A DNA stretch of 23,396 nucleotides from CAYVZZ01 sp964456185 (GTDB lineage Bacteria > Pseudomonadota > Gammaproteobacteria > Pseudomonadales > Alcanivoracaceae), in NCBI GenBank assembly GCA_964456185.1, contig CAYVZZ010000027.1, positions 1-23,396 of the forward strand, given 5' to 3'. The notes beneath the pieces are model-generated. The model was not told the origin of the DNA. It did not search any database and saw only the letters and a program-made list of their open reading frames with translations. The position numbers were made by a program, and so were the translations under genes. Positions 15,403 through 23,319 of the stretch are shown here, piece by piece. Positions within the stretch are counted from its first letter, which is position 1, and each line of letters begins with the position of its first letter.

Positions 15403-15406
15403 TGAT

Positions 15407-16768
15407 TCACTCACCCACCCACACCTGCTGGGCGTTAACGAATTCGTGGATACCATGCGGACCCAGCTCACGGCCGTAGCCGGAGCACTTGATGCCGCCG
15501 GATGGCAGGCGCGGGTCGGTTTTAACGATGCCGTTAACGGCGACTTGCCCCGCCTCGAATTCGCGGGCGAGCTGCTCGCCGCGTTCTGCGGTTGTCCAGA
15601 CACTGGCCGCCAGCCCGTAGGGGGTGTCGTTGGCAATGCGGATGGCTTCATCCCAGTCGGCGACCGGGTGCAAGGCGGCCACTGGCCCGAAGGTTTCTTC
15701 GGTGAAGGCGGCAGCATCCAGCGGCACGTCGGTGAGCAAGGTCACCGGATAAAAGGCGCCATCTCCTTTGGGAATTTCGCCGCCCATGACACATTTGGCG
15801 CCGGCTTGAATGGAGCGCCTGACTTGGTCATGCAGCTTGTCGCGCAACTCGGCGCGCGCCATGGGGCCAATGTCGGTTTCCTCTTGCGTGGGGTCGCCCA
15901 CTTTCAAAGCGTCCAACCGCTTACAAACGGCTTCGACGAACGGCTGATAAATGGATGCTTCGATTAACCACCGTTTGGCGGCAATACAAGACTGCCCGCA
16001 GCAGATGAAACGCGAGGTGGTGAGTACGTCCACTGCTTTTTCCCAATCGGCATCAGCCAGCACGACCGCAGGGTCGGAACCCCCTAGCTCCAGCACCGCC
16101 GGTTTGATTTCGCTGGCAGCGACGCAGGCCACTTCGCGGCCACCGCGCGTTGAGCCAGTGAAAGACACGGCTTGAATGCGTTCATCGCGTAACACTTGCA
16201 TGGCGGTGTCGTTATCCACCAGCAGCACTTGCAACAAGCCGGCCGGTGCGCCGGCTTCAAGGAAGGCTTCCTCCAGTGCTTGCGCGCAACCCGCCACATG
16301 CAAATCGTGTTTAATGATGACGGTGTTACCCGCCATCAAGGCGGGAGCAAACACGCGGGTGGCCAGCCAATAAGGCGAGTTCCACGGCAGAATGCCCATT
16401 ACCGTGCCCAAGGGCAGATATTGCACGCGGCTGGTCACCGCATCCGATTCCAGCACATCATCGGCCAAATAGCCCGCGGCATGTTCGGCATAATGCTCAC
16501 AGCACCAGACGGCCTTGTTGATTTCGCCCCTTGCCTCGCGCACTGGCTTGCCCATTTCCCGGGTCATTAATGCCATGTGGTAATCGGCGTTTTTTTTCAA
16601 AATGGCCGCTACATTTAATAGCACCTTGCCGCGCTGCTCGAACGACTGGTCGCGCCACCAAAGGTAGGTTTGGCGGGCAGCCTCCAGTCTGGCTTCGATG
16701 GCAGCTTCGCCATGAGGCACCACTTGACGAATGATGTCGCCAGTTGCGGGGTTGATGACATCAAACAT
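15407..16768 (-). CDS. NAD(P)-dependent aldehyde dehydrogenase, succinate-semialdehyde dehydrogenase-like (Sad/GabD family)
   Basis: A 453-residue ALDH. It shows PWN with Asn130, Lys153 (IIKHDLHVAG), SFTGSTRGG (202-210), the general base Glu227 in LELGGSDP, the nucleophile Cys261 in CCGQSCIAAKR, and EETFGPVA. The lysine region IIKHDL and GQSCIAAKR resemble E. coli Sad (YneI), a succinate-semialdehyde dehydrogenase. A semialdehyde substrate fits the neighbours: the aminotransferase 3 kb away would make one, and DoeC, which oxidises aspartate semialdehyde, belongs to the same superfamily. The start is ATG 16768 with AGGAGG six bases upstream; the open frame runs seven codons further but that lies in the ribosome-binding region. 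It lies 20 bases after the amidohydrolase stop, last of the fadH operon. Confidence 0.92.
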   Translation of the reverse strand: MFDVINPATGDIIRQVVPHGEAAIEARLEAARQTYLWWRDQSFEQRGKVLLNVAAILKKNADYHMALMTREMGKPVREARGEINKAVWCCEHYAEHAAGYLADDVLESDAVTSRVQYLPLGTVMGILPWNSPYWLATRVFAPALMAGNTVIIKHDLHVAGCAQALEEAFLEAGAPAGLLQVLLVDNDTAMQVLRDERIQAVSFTGSTRGGREVACVAASEIKPAVLELGGSDPAVVLADADWEKAVDVLTTSRFICCGQSCIAAKRWLIEASIYQPFVEAVCKRLDALKVGDPTQEETDIGPMARAELRDKLHDQVRRSIQAGAKCVMGGEIPKGDGAFYPVTLLTDVPLDAAAFTEETFGPVAALHPVADWDEAIRIANDTPYGLAASVWTTAERGEQLAREFEAGQVAVNGIVKTDPRLPSGGIKCSGYGRELGPHGIHEFVNAQQVWVGE

Positions 16769-16788
16769 GACACACCTCCTGACAATCA

Positions 16789-18045
16789 CTAATCAGACGA
16801 CTGCTTCTCCAAGCGGCCATCTTTCCACACGTGGGTAATTTGCGCTGGCTGCGCCAGCAAATCGATATTGTCTAATGGATTGCCCGCCACGGCACAGAGG
16901 TCGGCATCCCAACCGGCTTCGATGCGCCCGGCTTTGGGCGCTTGGGGACCAAGCGTTAACGGCGCGAGTGACGTGGCTGACTGGATGGCCTGCAATGGCG
17001 TCATGCCGGCCTCCACCAGCAGCCCCAACTCGCGGCCATGCTCGCCCCACCGTAACGGTGAATCCGGCCCGGTGGTGAGCGTGTCGGTGCCAACGCAAAC
17101 AGTAATGCCTTTGCGAATGGCCAGCGCGACCGCATCGCGGTGACGGGCTGCCGTCATCTGGATTTTTCGCCAAACATTATCGGGCAACGCATTGTGGCGG
17201 CCATATTCCATCATGCGCACCTTCACCATGCGCGTGGTCACCAAAATAGCGCCTGCTTCCAGCATGGCGTCGGCTGCTTCTTCGTCCAAATAAGTGCCGT
17301 GCTCGATGGTTTTAATGCCTGCACGCACCGCGGCCATGATGCCCGCCTTGCCATGGCAATGTGCCGCTACAATACGCTCGGCACGGGCGGCTTCTTCTAC
17401 CATGATGCGCAACTCGCGGTCGCTGAATTGCTGATGTTTGGGGTGGTCGTATTCGGTAAGGGTGCCGCCGGACGCACAGACTTTGATGAGCTTGGCATTA
17501 CGGCGCAACTGCAAGCGCACCGCCCGCAAGCAACCCGCCTCGCCATCACACACATGCAACCAACCGCCACGCCCGGCCAAGTCGGCAACACACGCCAAGG
17601 CGTAATTGTGCAAGTCGGCATGGCCGCCAGTTTGTGAAATCAAATCGCCCGCTGCATAAATATGCGGACCACGGGCATTGCCTTCATCGATGACTTTTGA
17701 CAGGTGAATGCCATACCCACCCACTTCGCGAATGCTGGTAAAGCCTGCATCCAGCGCGCGCTCGGCATCGGCCACACAGCGAGCGGCGGCCACACCAACG
17801 GGTACACGCAACGCGCCCTCTAAAGGCGGCGTTGGCATGCCAGTGAGATGCGCATGGCAATCCCACAGGCCAGGCATCAACACCGGCACATGGTAGTGAT
17901 TTTCAGGGGAAACAGGAGCCGCTTGATCGGTGGGGCCGACCCATTCGATCTGGTCGTTTTTGATGAGCACCGATGCGTTGTGTTGCAGCTCGTCCGAGCC
18001 GTCTATCAACAAGTCCGCATCGATGCGTTGCGTTAGCTGGCTCAT
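16789..18045 (-). CDS. Metal-dependent amidohydrolase (imidazolonepropionase/Xaa-Pro dipeptidase-like)
   Basis: A 418-residue amidohydrolase-superfamily TIM barrel with a small beta domain at each end. Metal ligands visible are H64 and H66 (DCHAH), a candidate carboxylated Lys188 (LIKVCASGG), H229/H231 (AHCHG), H249 (EHGTYLD) and D321 (GTDTLTT). This is a two-metal site with a bridging lysine. The closest remembered relatives are the Xaa-Pro dipeptidases of the Sgx9260 type and imidazolonepropionase-like proteins, which cleave amide bonds of N-acyl amino acids, dipeptides or cyclic amides. No signal peptide, so cytoplasmic. It lies 55 bases after fadH and 20 bases before the aldehyde dehydrogenase gene in the same operon, so it may supply that enzyme's pathway. 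The substrate is not predictable. Confidence 0.88.
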   Translation of the reverse strand: MSQLTQRIDADLLIDGSDELQHNASVLIKNDQIEWVGPTDQAAPVSPENHYHVPVLMPGLWDCHAHLTGMPTPPLEGALRVPVGVAAARCVADAERALDAGFTSIREVGGYGIHLSKVIDEGNARGPHIYAAGDLISQTGGHADLHNYALACVADLAGRGGWLHVCDGEAGCLRAVRLQLRRNAKLIKVCASGGTLTEYDHPKHQQFSDRELRIMVEEAARAERIVAAHCHGKAGIMAAVRAGIKTIEHGTYLDEEAADAMLEAGAILVTTRMVKVRMMEYGRHNALPDNVWRKIQMTAARHRDAVALAIRKGITVCVGTDTLTTGPDSPLRWGEHGRELGLLVEAGMTPLQAIQSATSLAPLTLGPQAPKAGRIEAGWDADLCAVAGNPLDNIDLLAQPAQITHVWKDGRLEKQSSD

Positions 18046-18100
18046 GGCTCCAGCCTACGCCTTATTTCTTACAAGGTCACGGGATTTTGTCGACTGTCAG

Positions 18101-20122
18101 CTAAATCGCAGCGGCAACTTCACTACCTTGGCGGATAGCACGCACAGCATCCAATTGAGCCGCCACATCGGCACCGCCAATAAGATGATATTTAGCTTTT
18201 TTGCTGTCTTCCTTATACAGCTCACGCAGTGATTCCTGACCGGCGCAAACGATGATGTTGTCGACTTCCAGCAACACATCTTCTCCGCCTTGGCGGATAT
18301 GCAACCCGGCGTCGTCAATTTTGACGTACTCGCAGCCCGGCAGCATTTTCACGGCGTTTTTCTTCAAGCTGGCGCGATGCACCCAACCGGTGGTTTTGCC
18401 TAAATCTTTACCAAGGCGGGTGGTTTTACGCTGGCAAAGAGTCACTTCGCGCATGGGTGTCACACGTCCTGGTGCCACTAAGCCGCCCGGAGTGTCACCA
18501 CCAATTTCGACGCCCCATTCTTCTTTCCAGTCTTCGATACTTTGCGGCTCACCACCAAAGTCGGTGACCAGAAACTCGCCCACATCAAACCCAATGCCAC
18601 CGGCGCCGATAATCGCCACGCGTTGACCCACCGGCGCGCGATGTTGCAGCACATCCACATAGCTCAGCACTTTAGGATGGTCGATACCCGGAATCGGTGG
18701 TGTACGCGGCACAATGCCGGTAGCGATGACCACATGGTCGTAACCGCCTTGGTCGAGCAATTCAGGGGTGACTTCGGTATTCAGTTTCAGCTCGACGCCG
18801 TGCTTTTCAATCATCTTGCCGTAATAGCTGACGTTACCGGCGTATTCTTCTTTGCCGGGGATGATTTTCGCCATGTTGAACTGGCCACCAATTTCGCCAC
18901 TCTTTTCAAACAGGGTCACCTGATGACCACGCTCGGCGGCCACAGTGGCACAGGCCAAACCGGCAGGTCCTGCGCCGACCACAGCGACTTTTTTCGGCTG
19001 TTTGGTAGGTTTGAACACCAGCTCAGTTTCGTAACCGGCACGTGGGTTCACCAGACAAGAGGCACGTTTGTATTGGAAGACGTTATCCAGACAGGCCTGG
19101 TTGCAGGCGATACACACATTGATTTCATCGGCAGAGTTGTTGGCCGCCTTGTTTACCCAATCCGGGTCGGCCAACAGTGGCCGCGCCATGGAAATCAAAT
19201 CGGCTTCGCCTTTGGCCAATACCGCCTCGGCGACTTTGGGCATGTTAATGCGGTTGGACGCCACCACCGGTGCATCCACCACATCGCGCACGGCTTTAGT
19301 AGCTTCCACAAAGGCGGCGCGTGGCACCGAGGTAACAATGGTGGGAATGCGCGCTTCGTGCCAGCCAATACCGGAGTTAATAATGCTGACACCGGCCTTA
19401 TCGATGGCGCGCGCCAGGTCGAGAATTTCCTGCTGGGTGGCGCCATCCGGCACCAAGTCCAACATAGACAAGCGGTAGATAATAATGAAATCGTCGCCCA
19501 CCGCTTTGCGCACGGCTTCGACGATTTCCACCGGAAAACGGCGGCGGTTTTCTGCCGAGCCGCCATATTCATCGGTGCGCTGATTGACATGCGCTGCGGT
19601 GAACTGGTTAATCAAATAGCCTTCACTGCCCATGATTTCCACGCCATCGTAACCGGCTTGCTTTGCCAGCTTGGCGGCATGGGCAAAATCCTTGACGGTT
19701 TTCTTCACTTCCTTAGTGGACATTTCCTTCGGCTTGAAGGGGTTAATCGGTGCTTTCTTGGCTGAGGCCGAGGCTGAAAACGGATGGAAAGAATAACGCC
19801 CGGCATGCAGCAACTGCATGGCAATCTTGCCGCCCTCTTTATGCACCGCCGAGGTAATCGGCTTATGCGACAGCATATCCAGCGGGTTAATCATGGAGCC
19901 ACCCAATGGCGCCAACCAGCCCCGGCGATTGGGGGCAAAGCCACCGGTAATAATCAGACCAACCCCGCCACGCGCTCGCTCGGCATAATAAGCCGCCAGC
20001 TTTTTACGATGCCAGAGGCGATCTTCCAAACCGGTGTGCATGGAACCCATGATGATGCGGTTTTTCAGTTGGGTATGCCCCAGATTCAGCGGTTCAAATA
20101 AATGTTGGTATGCGGTGGCCAT
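18101..20122 (-). CDS. fadH: 2,4-dienoyl-CoA reductase (NADPH), FadH-like
   Basis: A 673-residue flavoprotein, one residue longer than E. coli FadH (672). It has an FMN TIM barrel of the old-yellow-enzyme family, with catalytic Tyr169 (GSEGYLINQF) and His255 (GIGWHEARIPT), equivalent to Y166 and H252 of E. coli. The 4Fe-4S cysteines are C337, C340, C344 and C356 (CIACNQACLDN...SCLVNP), and an FAD/NADPH part follows with VVGAGPAGLA (381-390) and IIGAGGIGFDVGEF. In E. coli it reduces 2,4-dienoyl-CoA during beta-oxidation of unsaturated fatty acids. ATG 20122 follows GGAGGG at eight bases. The open frame reaches 20152, but that part overlaps the promoter. It is the first gene of an operon with the amidohydrolase and aldehyde dehydrogenase, which is unusual for fadH, and it is divergent from the TetR gene. 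Confidence 0.93.
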   Translation of the reverse strand: MATAYQHLFEPLNLGHTQLKNRIIMGSMHTGLEDRLWHRKKLAAYYAERARGGVGLIITGGFAPNRRGWLAPLGGSMINPLDMLSHKPITSAVHKEGGKIAMQLLHAGRYSFHPFSASASAKKAPINPFKPKEMSTKEVKKTVKDFAHAAKLAKQAGYDGVEIMGSEGYLINQFTAAHVNQRTDEYGGSAENRRRFPVEIVEAVRKAVGDDFIIIYRLSMLDLVPDGATQQEILDLARAIDKAGVSIINSGIGWHEARIPTIVTSVPRAAFVEATKAVRDVVDAPVVASNRINMPKVAEAVLAKGEADLISMARPLLADPDWVNKAANNSADEINVCIACNQACLDNVFQYKRASCLVNPRAGYETELVFKPTKQPKKVAVVGAGPAGLACATVAAERGHQVTLFEKSGEIGGQFNMAKIIPGKEEYAGNVSYYGKMIEKHGVELKLNTEVTPELLDQGGYDHVVIATGIVPRTPPIPGIDHPKVLSYVDVLQHRAPVGQRVAIIGAGGIGFDVGEFLVTDFGGEPQSIEDWKEEWGVEIGGDTPGGLVAPGRVTPMREVTLCQRKTTRLGKDLGKTTGWVHRASLKKNAVKMLPGCEYVKIDDAGLHIRQGGEDVLLEVDNIIVCAGQESLRELYKEDSKKAKYHLIGGADVAAQLDAVRAIRQGSEVAAAI

Positions 20123-20141
20123 GTGTTGATCCCTCCATCTA

Positions 20142-20182
20142 GACAGCGTCAAGATAAAGCGTTAACCTGACAGTGTCAAGAT
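20142..20182. promoter_or_regulatory. Two operator-like repeats between fadH and tetR
   Basis: GACAGCGTCAAGAT (20142-20155) and GACAGTGTCAAGAT (20169-20182) differ at one base and are 27 bases apart. The second lies in a perfect inverted repeat, TGACA-G-TGTCA (20168-20178); the first keeps the core GAC-AGC-GTC (20142-20150). One covers the -35 and the other the -10 to start region of the predicted fadH promoter. This is a usual arrangement for repression by a divergent TetR regulator. Seen: the repeats. Inferred: TetR binding. Confidence 0.6.
20151..20179 (-). promoter_or_regulatory. Predicted sigma70 promoter of the fadH operon
   Basis: On the minus strand a consensus TTGACA (20179-20174) and TATCTT (20156-20151) are 17 bases apart. 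Transcription would start near 20144, leaving a leader of roughly 22 bases with the GGAGGG ribosome-binding site. The elements overlap the two operator-like repeats. Confidence 0.65.
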
Positions 20183-20198
20183 TACACGTTGACCGAAA

Positions 20199-20819
20199 AT
20201 GCCAAATACGACCCAGGCCAAAAACACTTACCACCACGGTAACTTGCGCCAAGAGTTGCTGCAAGAAGCCACACGCATTATTTCCGCCAACGGCGTGGAA
20301 GGCCTTAGCTTGCGCAAACTGGCCGAAGGTTGTGGTGTCTCGCGCTCGGCACCCTACCACCACTTCAAAGATAAGCACGAACTGCTTTGCGCCATCGCCA
20401 CTGAAGGTTTTCTGGCGTTGGAACAGCTGATGCGCGACAGCATTCAACCGCAAGATTCCCAAGAAAAACAGCTAAATGATTTTGTACTGGCTTATTTGCA
20501 CTTTGCCTGCGATCAGCCGGAACGCTACGACCTGATGTTTGGTCGGCAAATTTGGAAGCTATCACAACCCACTGACGAATTGCGTGACATTGCTTTTCGC
20601 ACCTTTCGACGTTATGCGCGCAGCATGGCCTCGTTGTTTGCCTCTACCAGTCTGCCCAGCAACCTGCCCGCAAACAGCAAACCGCTACGCGCCGCACAGG
20701 CCAGCTGGGCGACCTTGCACGGGCTTTGCCGGTTACTTATTGACGGCATTTATATCGACAAACGAGACATGGAAGAAGTGGCGCAAACCGCGATTAGCCT
20801 GATGTTTAAGCCAGAATAG
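20199..20819 (+). CDS. TetR/AcrR-family transcriptional regulator
   Basis: A 206-residue repressor. The N-terminal helix-turn-helix runs about residues 14-62 (LRQELLQEATRIISANGVEGLSL, cited in part; then RKLAEGCGVSRSAPYHHFKDKHELL region), which is the TetR_N pattern. The ligand-binding half has DQPERYDLMFGRQIW and a WATLHGLCRLLIDG segment typical of the TetR_C_13/WHG type. TetR proteins of this type often sense hydrophobic acyl or aromatic compounds. It is divergent from fadH with 76 bases between starts and probably controls that operon through the repeats at 20142-20182. ATG 20199 has no visible Shine-Dalgarno sequence, so translation may be weak or leaderless. The inducer is unknown; an acyl-CoA or an amide-pathway intermediate are both possible. 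Confidence 0.92.
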   Translation: MPNTTQAKNTYHHGNLRQELLQEATRIISANGVEGLSLRKLAEGCGVSRSAPYHHFKDKHELLCAIATEGFLALEQLMRDSIQPQDSQEKQLNDFVLAYLHFACDQPERYDLMFGRQIWKLSQPTDELRDIAFRTFRRYARSMASLFASTSLPSNLPANSKPLRAAQASWATLHGLCRLLIDGIYIDKRDMEEVAQTAISLMFKPE

Positions 20820-20834
20820 CCACCTACTTTCAGC

Positions 20835-20875
20835 CAGTTACCACCACCCGATAAATGGTAGCTGACCGTTCTTTT
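20835..20875 (+). terminator. Possible rho-independent terminator of tetR
   Basis: CAGTTACCA (20835-20843) and TGGTAGCTG (20856-20864) form a nine-base-pair stem with one G-U pair and a 12-base loop. A T-rich stretch (GTTCTTTT) follows within a few bases. The stem is only moderately stable, so this is tentative. Confidence 0.45.
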
Positions 20876-20919
20876 AAAAGCTCGTAAAGTGGCAGGTATA
20901 ACGCATGGAGGTAGCCCCC

Positions 20920-21108
20920 ATGAATCCATTAGAAGAACGCGAAGTGTTGTGCCCCTGGTGCAGTGAAACCTTTGACATCGAGCTGGATGTCAGCGGCGGT
21001 GACCGCGCTTTTACCGAAGACTGCAGCGCCTGCTGTCAGCCAATCGAATTTAATCTGCACATTGGAGAAAAAGAGCTGAAACTGGAGTGTAAACGCGAAG
21101 GGGAATAA
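20920..21108 (+). CDS. CPXCG motif-containing cysteine-rich protein
   Basis: A 62-residue protein with CPWC (11-14) near the N-terminus and a second cysteine cluster CSACC (35-39), forming a small zinc ribbon. It matches the CPXCG family, which is common in Gammaproteobacteria and of unknown function. The fold suggests zinc binding and possibly contact with nucleic acid or protein. ATG 20920 is preceded by GGAGGT at seven bases; the frame opens five codons earlier at 20905, but that includes the ribosome-binding site. It is followed by a hairpin and then by the convergent clc gene. Confidence 0.87.
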   Translation: MNPLEEREVLCPWCSETFDIELDVSGGDRAFTEDCSACCQPIEFNLHIGEKELKLECKREGE

Positions 21109-21150
21109 GAAGCGGGCCGCCTGAGACAGCCCGCTTCGGATAGTTTTGGA
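21109..21150. terminator. Hairpin between convergent CPXCG and clc genes
   Basis: GAAGCGGGC (21109-21117) pairs perfectly with GCCCGCTTC (21129-21137) across an 11-base loop. It starts immediately after the CPXCG stop codon. A short TTTT follows a few bases later on the plus strand, so it most likely ends the CPXCG transcript. Being symmetrical, it could also act on the clc transcript, though no good T-tract follows on that strand. Confidence 0.7.
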
Positions 21151-21164
21151 TAATCAAAGCTCGC

Positions 21165-23024
21165 TTAGCTGCCGCGCAGGTTAAGTGCCCGCGAGCGGTG
21201 CTGGCGACTGTGCAGGTGTTTTTGATACACCTTGAGAATATCACTGGACGTCAGCACACCGGCCAATTTTTGGTTGTCCGCCAGCACCAGCAAACGGTCG
21301 GTGTTATGGCTCATCATAATGGAAATGGCACTGCGCAGCGTATCACTTTCTACCACGGTAACCGGCGGCCGTTTCAGCAGGCTGCGCACGGGCTGGTCGG
21401 GTAGGCTATCCAACGCCAGCAGCCTTCGGCGCGTCACCAAGCCCAGCAATTTGCCTTCTTTATCCAACACCGGGAAGCCTTGGAATTGGGAATCCGACAC
21501 ACCAGACAGCAGCCATTCGCGCACCTCATCCAGCAGCTGCTCACCGCTTAGCGTCAGCAGGTTACGACTGCAAATATCACCCACATGCACACCTTCTCGC
21601 AGATCGGCCTGAAATTCTTCCGGCACCTTCACGCCGCGGCGCTCGAGCTTTTCGGTCATGATGGTAGTACGCATCATCAAACTCGACACCAGATAGGCAA
21701 TGCTACAGCCCAACAGCAACGGCAAAATGGCGGTGGGCTGGTGGGTTACCTCAAGGCAGAAAATCGCCGCGGTGAGCATAATGCGCGCCGAGCCGGCGAA
21801 CATTACCGCCATGCCAATCAAACCCGCCATGGCCGGGTCGATGCCCAGCCCCGGGAACATCTGGTCGCAAATGGCACCAAGACACCCACCAAAAGCACCG
21901 CCGATGATAAACAAAGGCGCCAGGGTACCGCCCGAAGTGCCACTGGCCAGCGCAACCGACCAAGACAAGAGTTTCAAAGCGCCAACAACCGCCAACACTT
22001 TAATAGGCAGTGAATCTTCGACAATGGCATCGATGAGGTTATAGCCCATCTGCATGGTTTGCGGTTCGATGTAGCCGATAATGCCAACAATCAGCCCACC
22101 AATGGCGGGATACCACATCCAATGCACGGGAATTTTCTCGAACAAGTCTTCGAGGAAATAATAAAAACGTGTCACGAAGACACTGAAAACCGCCGCCGCT
22201 GCGGCCAAAAAGACATAAAACAACAAAGCCGACGTTGTTAAGGCATCAACCTCGGGCATCGGGAAAATCGGGCCGGCACCAATCAAAACCTGGCGTAAAA
22301 TAGTGGCAGACACAGCGGCCAATGCCACGGGAATCAAAGAGCGTCCTCGAAATTCAAATAGCAGCAGCTCGATGGCCAGCAACACAGAAGAAATAGGAGC
22401 AGAGAAAAAAGCCGCCATACCCGCTGCCGCGCCCGCTGCCAGCAAAGTCTTGCGCTCGGCTGCAGTAACTTTTAACACCTGACCAATCAAAGAACCAAAG
22501 GCGCCGCCGGTGGCGATGACCGGCCCTTCCGCACCAAAGGGGCCACCAGAACCGATGGTAATAGCCGACGAAACCGGCTTGAGCCAAGTCATCCGCGGTT
22601 TAATGCGGCTGTCATTCAACAAAATGCGCTCCATGGCTTCGGGAATGCCATGACCGCGAATCGCCTCGGAACCCCAGCGTGCCATGATGCCGACGATAAT
22701 GCCGCCAATCACCGGCATCACAATAATCCAGGCCCCAATCTGCGGATCAAACGGCGCATCAATATTGAAATGCCAATCAAACTTCTGAAAGAACATGATG
22801 TTGGTAATCAGGCCGATTAACGCCAACAACAACTTGGTGACCACCGCACAAACCAGACCAATCACCACAGCCAGAAAGCAAATCCACAAGTTGCGCTTGT
22901 CCATCGCCGCAGGCGCTTTGTCCATCGCCTGAGATTTCAGCTCCTCGCGCAGGCCGGGGGCAACGGCAATGCCCTGTTCGGGTAACTTACTACCTGGATG
23001 GGCCTCTCGTTCATCTTTGGCCAT
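21165..23024 (-). CDS. CLC-family chloride channel/antiporter with two C-terminal CBS domains
   Basis: A 619-residue inner-membrane protein. The CLC core covers about residues 45-460 with many hydrophobic helices. The gating glutamate is E167 in GGPFGAEGPV. The selectivity motif is GHGIP (124-128) where E. coli ClcA has GSGIP. An ungapped alignment to E. coli places Leu221 at the internal proton glutamate (E203), so exchange with protons may differ. A cytoplasmic tail holds two CBS repeats (about 480-540 and 548-605), which in other CLCs bind adenine nucleotides. The N-terminus is hydrophilic. ATG 23024 follows GGAGG at six bases; the frame opens nine codons earlier at 23051. A weak 7-base inverted repeat (23042-23048/23067-23073) lies in the upstream region. 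Anion transport is well supported; channel versus antiporter is open. Confidence 0.93.
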   Translation of the reverse strand: MAKDEREAHPGSKLPEQGIAVAPGLREELKSQAMDKAPAAMDKRNLWICFLAVVIGLVCAVVTKLLLALIGLITNIMFFQKFDWHFNIDAPFDPQIGAWIIVMPVIGGIIVGIMARWGSEAIRGHGIPEAMERILLNDSRIKPRMTWLKPVSSAITIGSGGPFGAEGPVIATGGAFGSLIGQVLKVTAAERKTLLAAGAAAGMAAFFSAPISSVLLAIELLLFEFRGRSLIPVALAAVSATILRQVLIGAGPIFPMPEVDALTTSALLFYVFLAAAAAVFSVFVTRFYYFLEDLFEKIPVHWMWYPAIGGLIVGIIGYIEPQTMQMGYNLIDAIVEDSLPIKVLAVVGALKLLSWSVALASGTSGGTLAPLFIIGGAFGGCLGAICDQMFPGLGIDPAMAGLIGMAVMFAGSARIMLTAAIFCLEVTHQPTAILPLLLGCSIAYLVSSLMMRTTIMTEKLERRGVKVPEEFQADLREGVHVGDICSRNLLTLSGEQLLDEVREWLLSGVSDSQFQGFPVLDKEGKLLGLVTRRRLLALDSLPDQPVRSLLKRPPVTVVESDTLRSAISIMMSHNTDRLLVLADNQKLAGVLTSSDILKVYQKHLHSRQHRSRALNLRGS

Positions 23025-23205
23025 ATAAATCCTCCACAGAAAACAAGGCAAAAGATGACGAACCTACCTTGTTGTTAAAAATCCTGCCGCCCGCGCACAG
23101 CAAAGCCGCATGGCCAGGTCACAACACCTAACCACAAGAAAATCAATAAAAGACGGGGATGGCAGTGCGCGGAGAGGATACCGGAAATGGCCTAGACGCT
23201 CCAGA

Positions 23206-23239
23206 AAACCCCGTATATTGCCAAACAATAGCGGGGTTT
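23206..23239 (-). terminator. Terminator-like hairpin downstream of the edge gene
   Basis: AAACCCCG (23206-23213) and CGGGGTTT (23232-23239) form a perfect eight-base-pair stem, with an inner TATTG/CAATA pairing inside the loop. Read on the minus strand it follows the partial gene ending at 23320 and runs into TTTT, so it is a candidate terminator for that gene. The rest of the non-coding stretch 23025-23319 shows no coding sequence and no other clear structure beyond the weak repeat noted under clc. Confidence 0.6.
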
Positions 23240-23319
23240 AACGGGATTGTCGTGTAGCAGCCAACCATGGCATGACTGAGGTAAAGACAGATTATCCAAT
23301 TACAATAAGGCTTAAACCG

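Noticed and set aside
15176..15967. A 263-codon plus-strand open frame across hepT and the aldehyde dehydrogenase end
   Set aside because: It crosses two real genes and the hairpin, has no ribosome-binding site I trust and resembles no family.
18542..19765. A 407-codon open frame on the plus strand, antisense to fadH
   Set aside because: It is His- and Gly-rich with no recognisable motif and is the mirror of a well-conserved FadH coding sequence. Long antisense frames are common opposite such genes.
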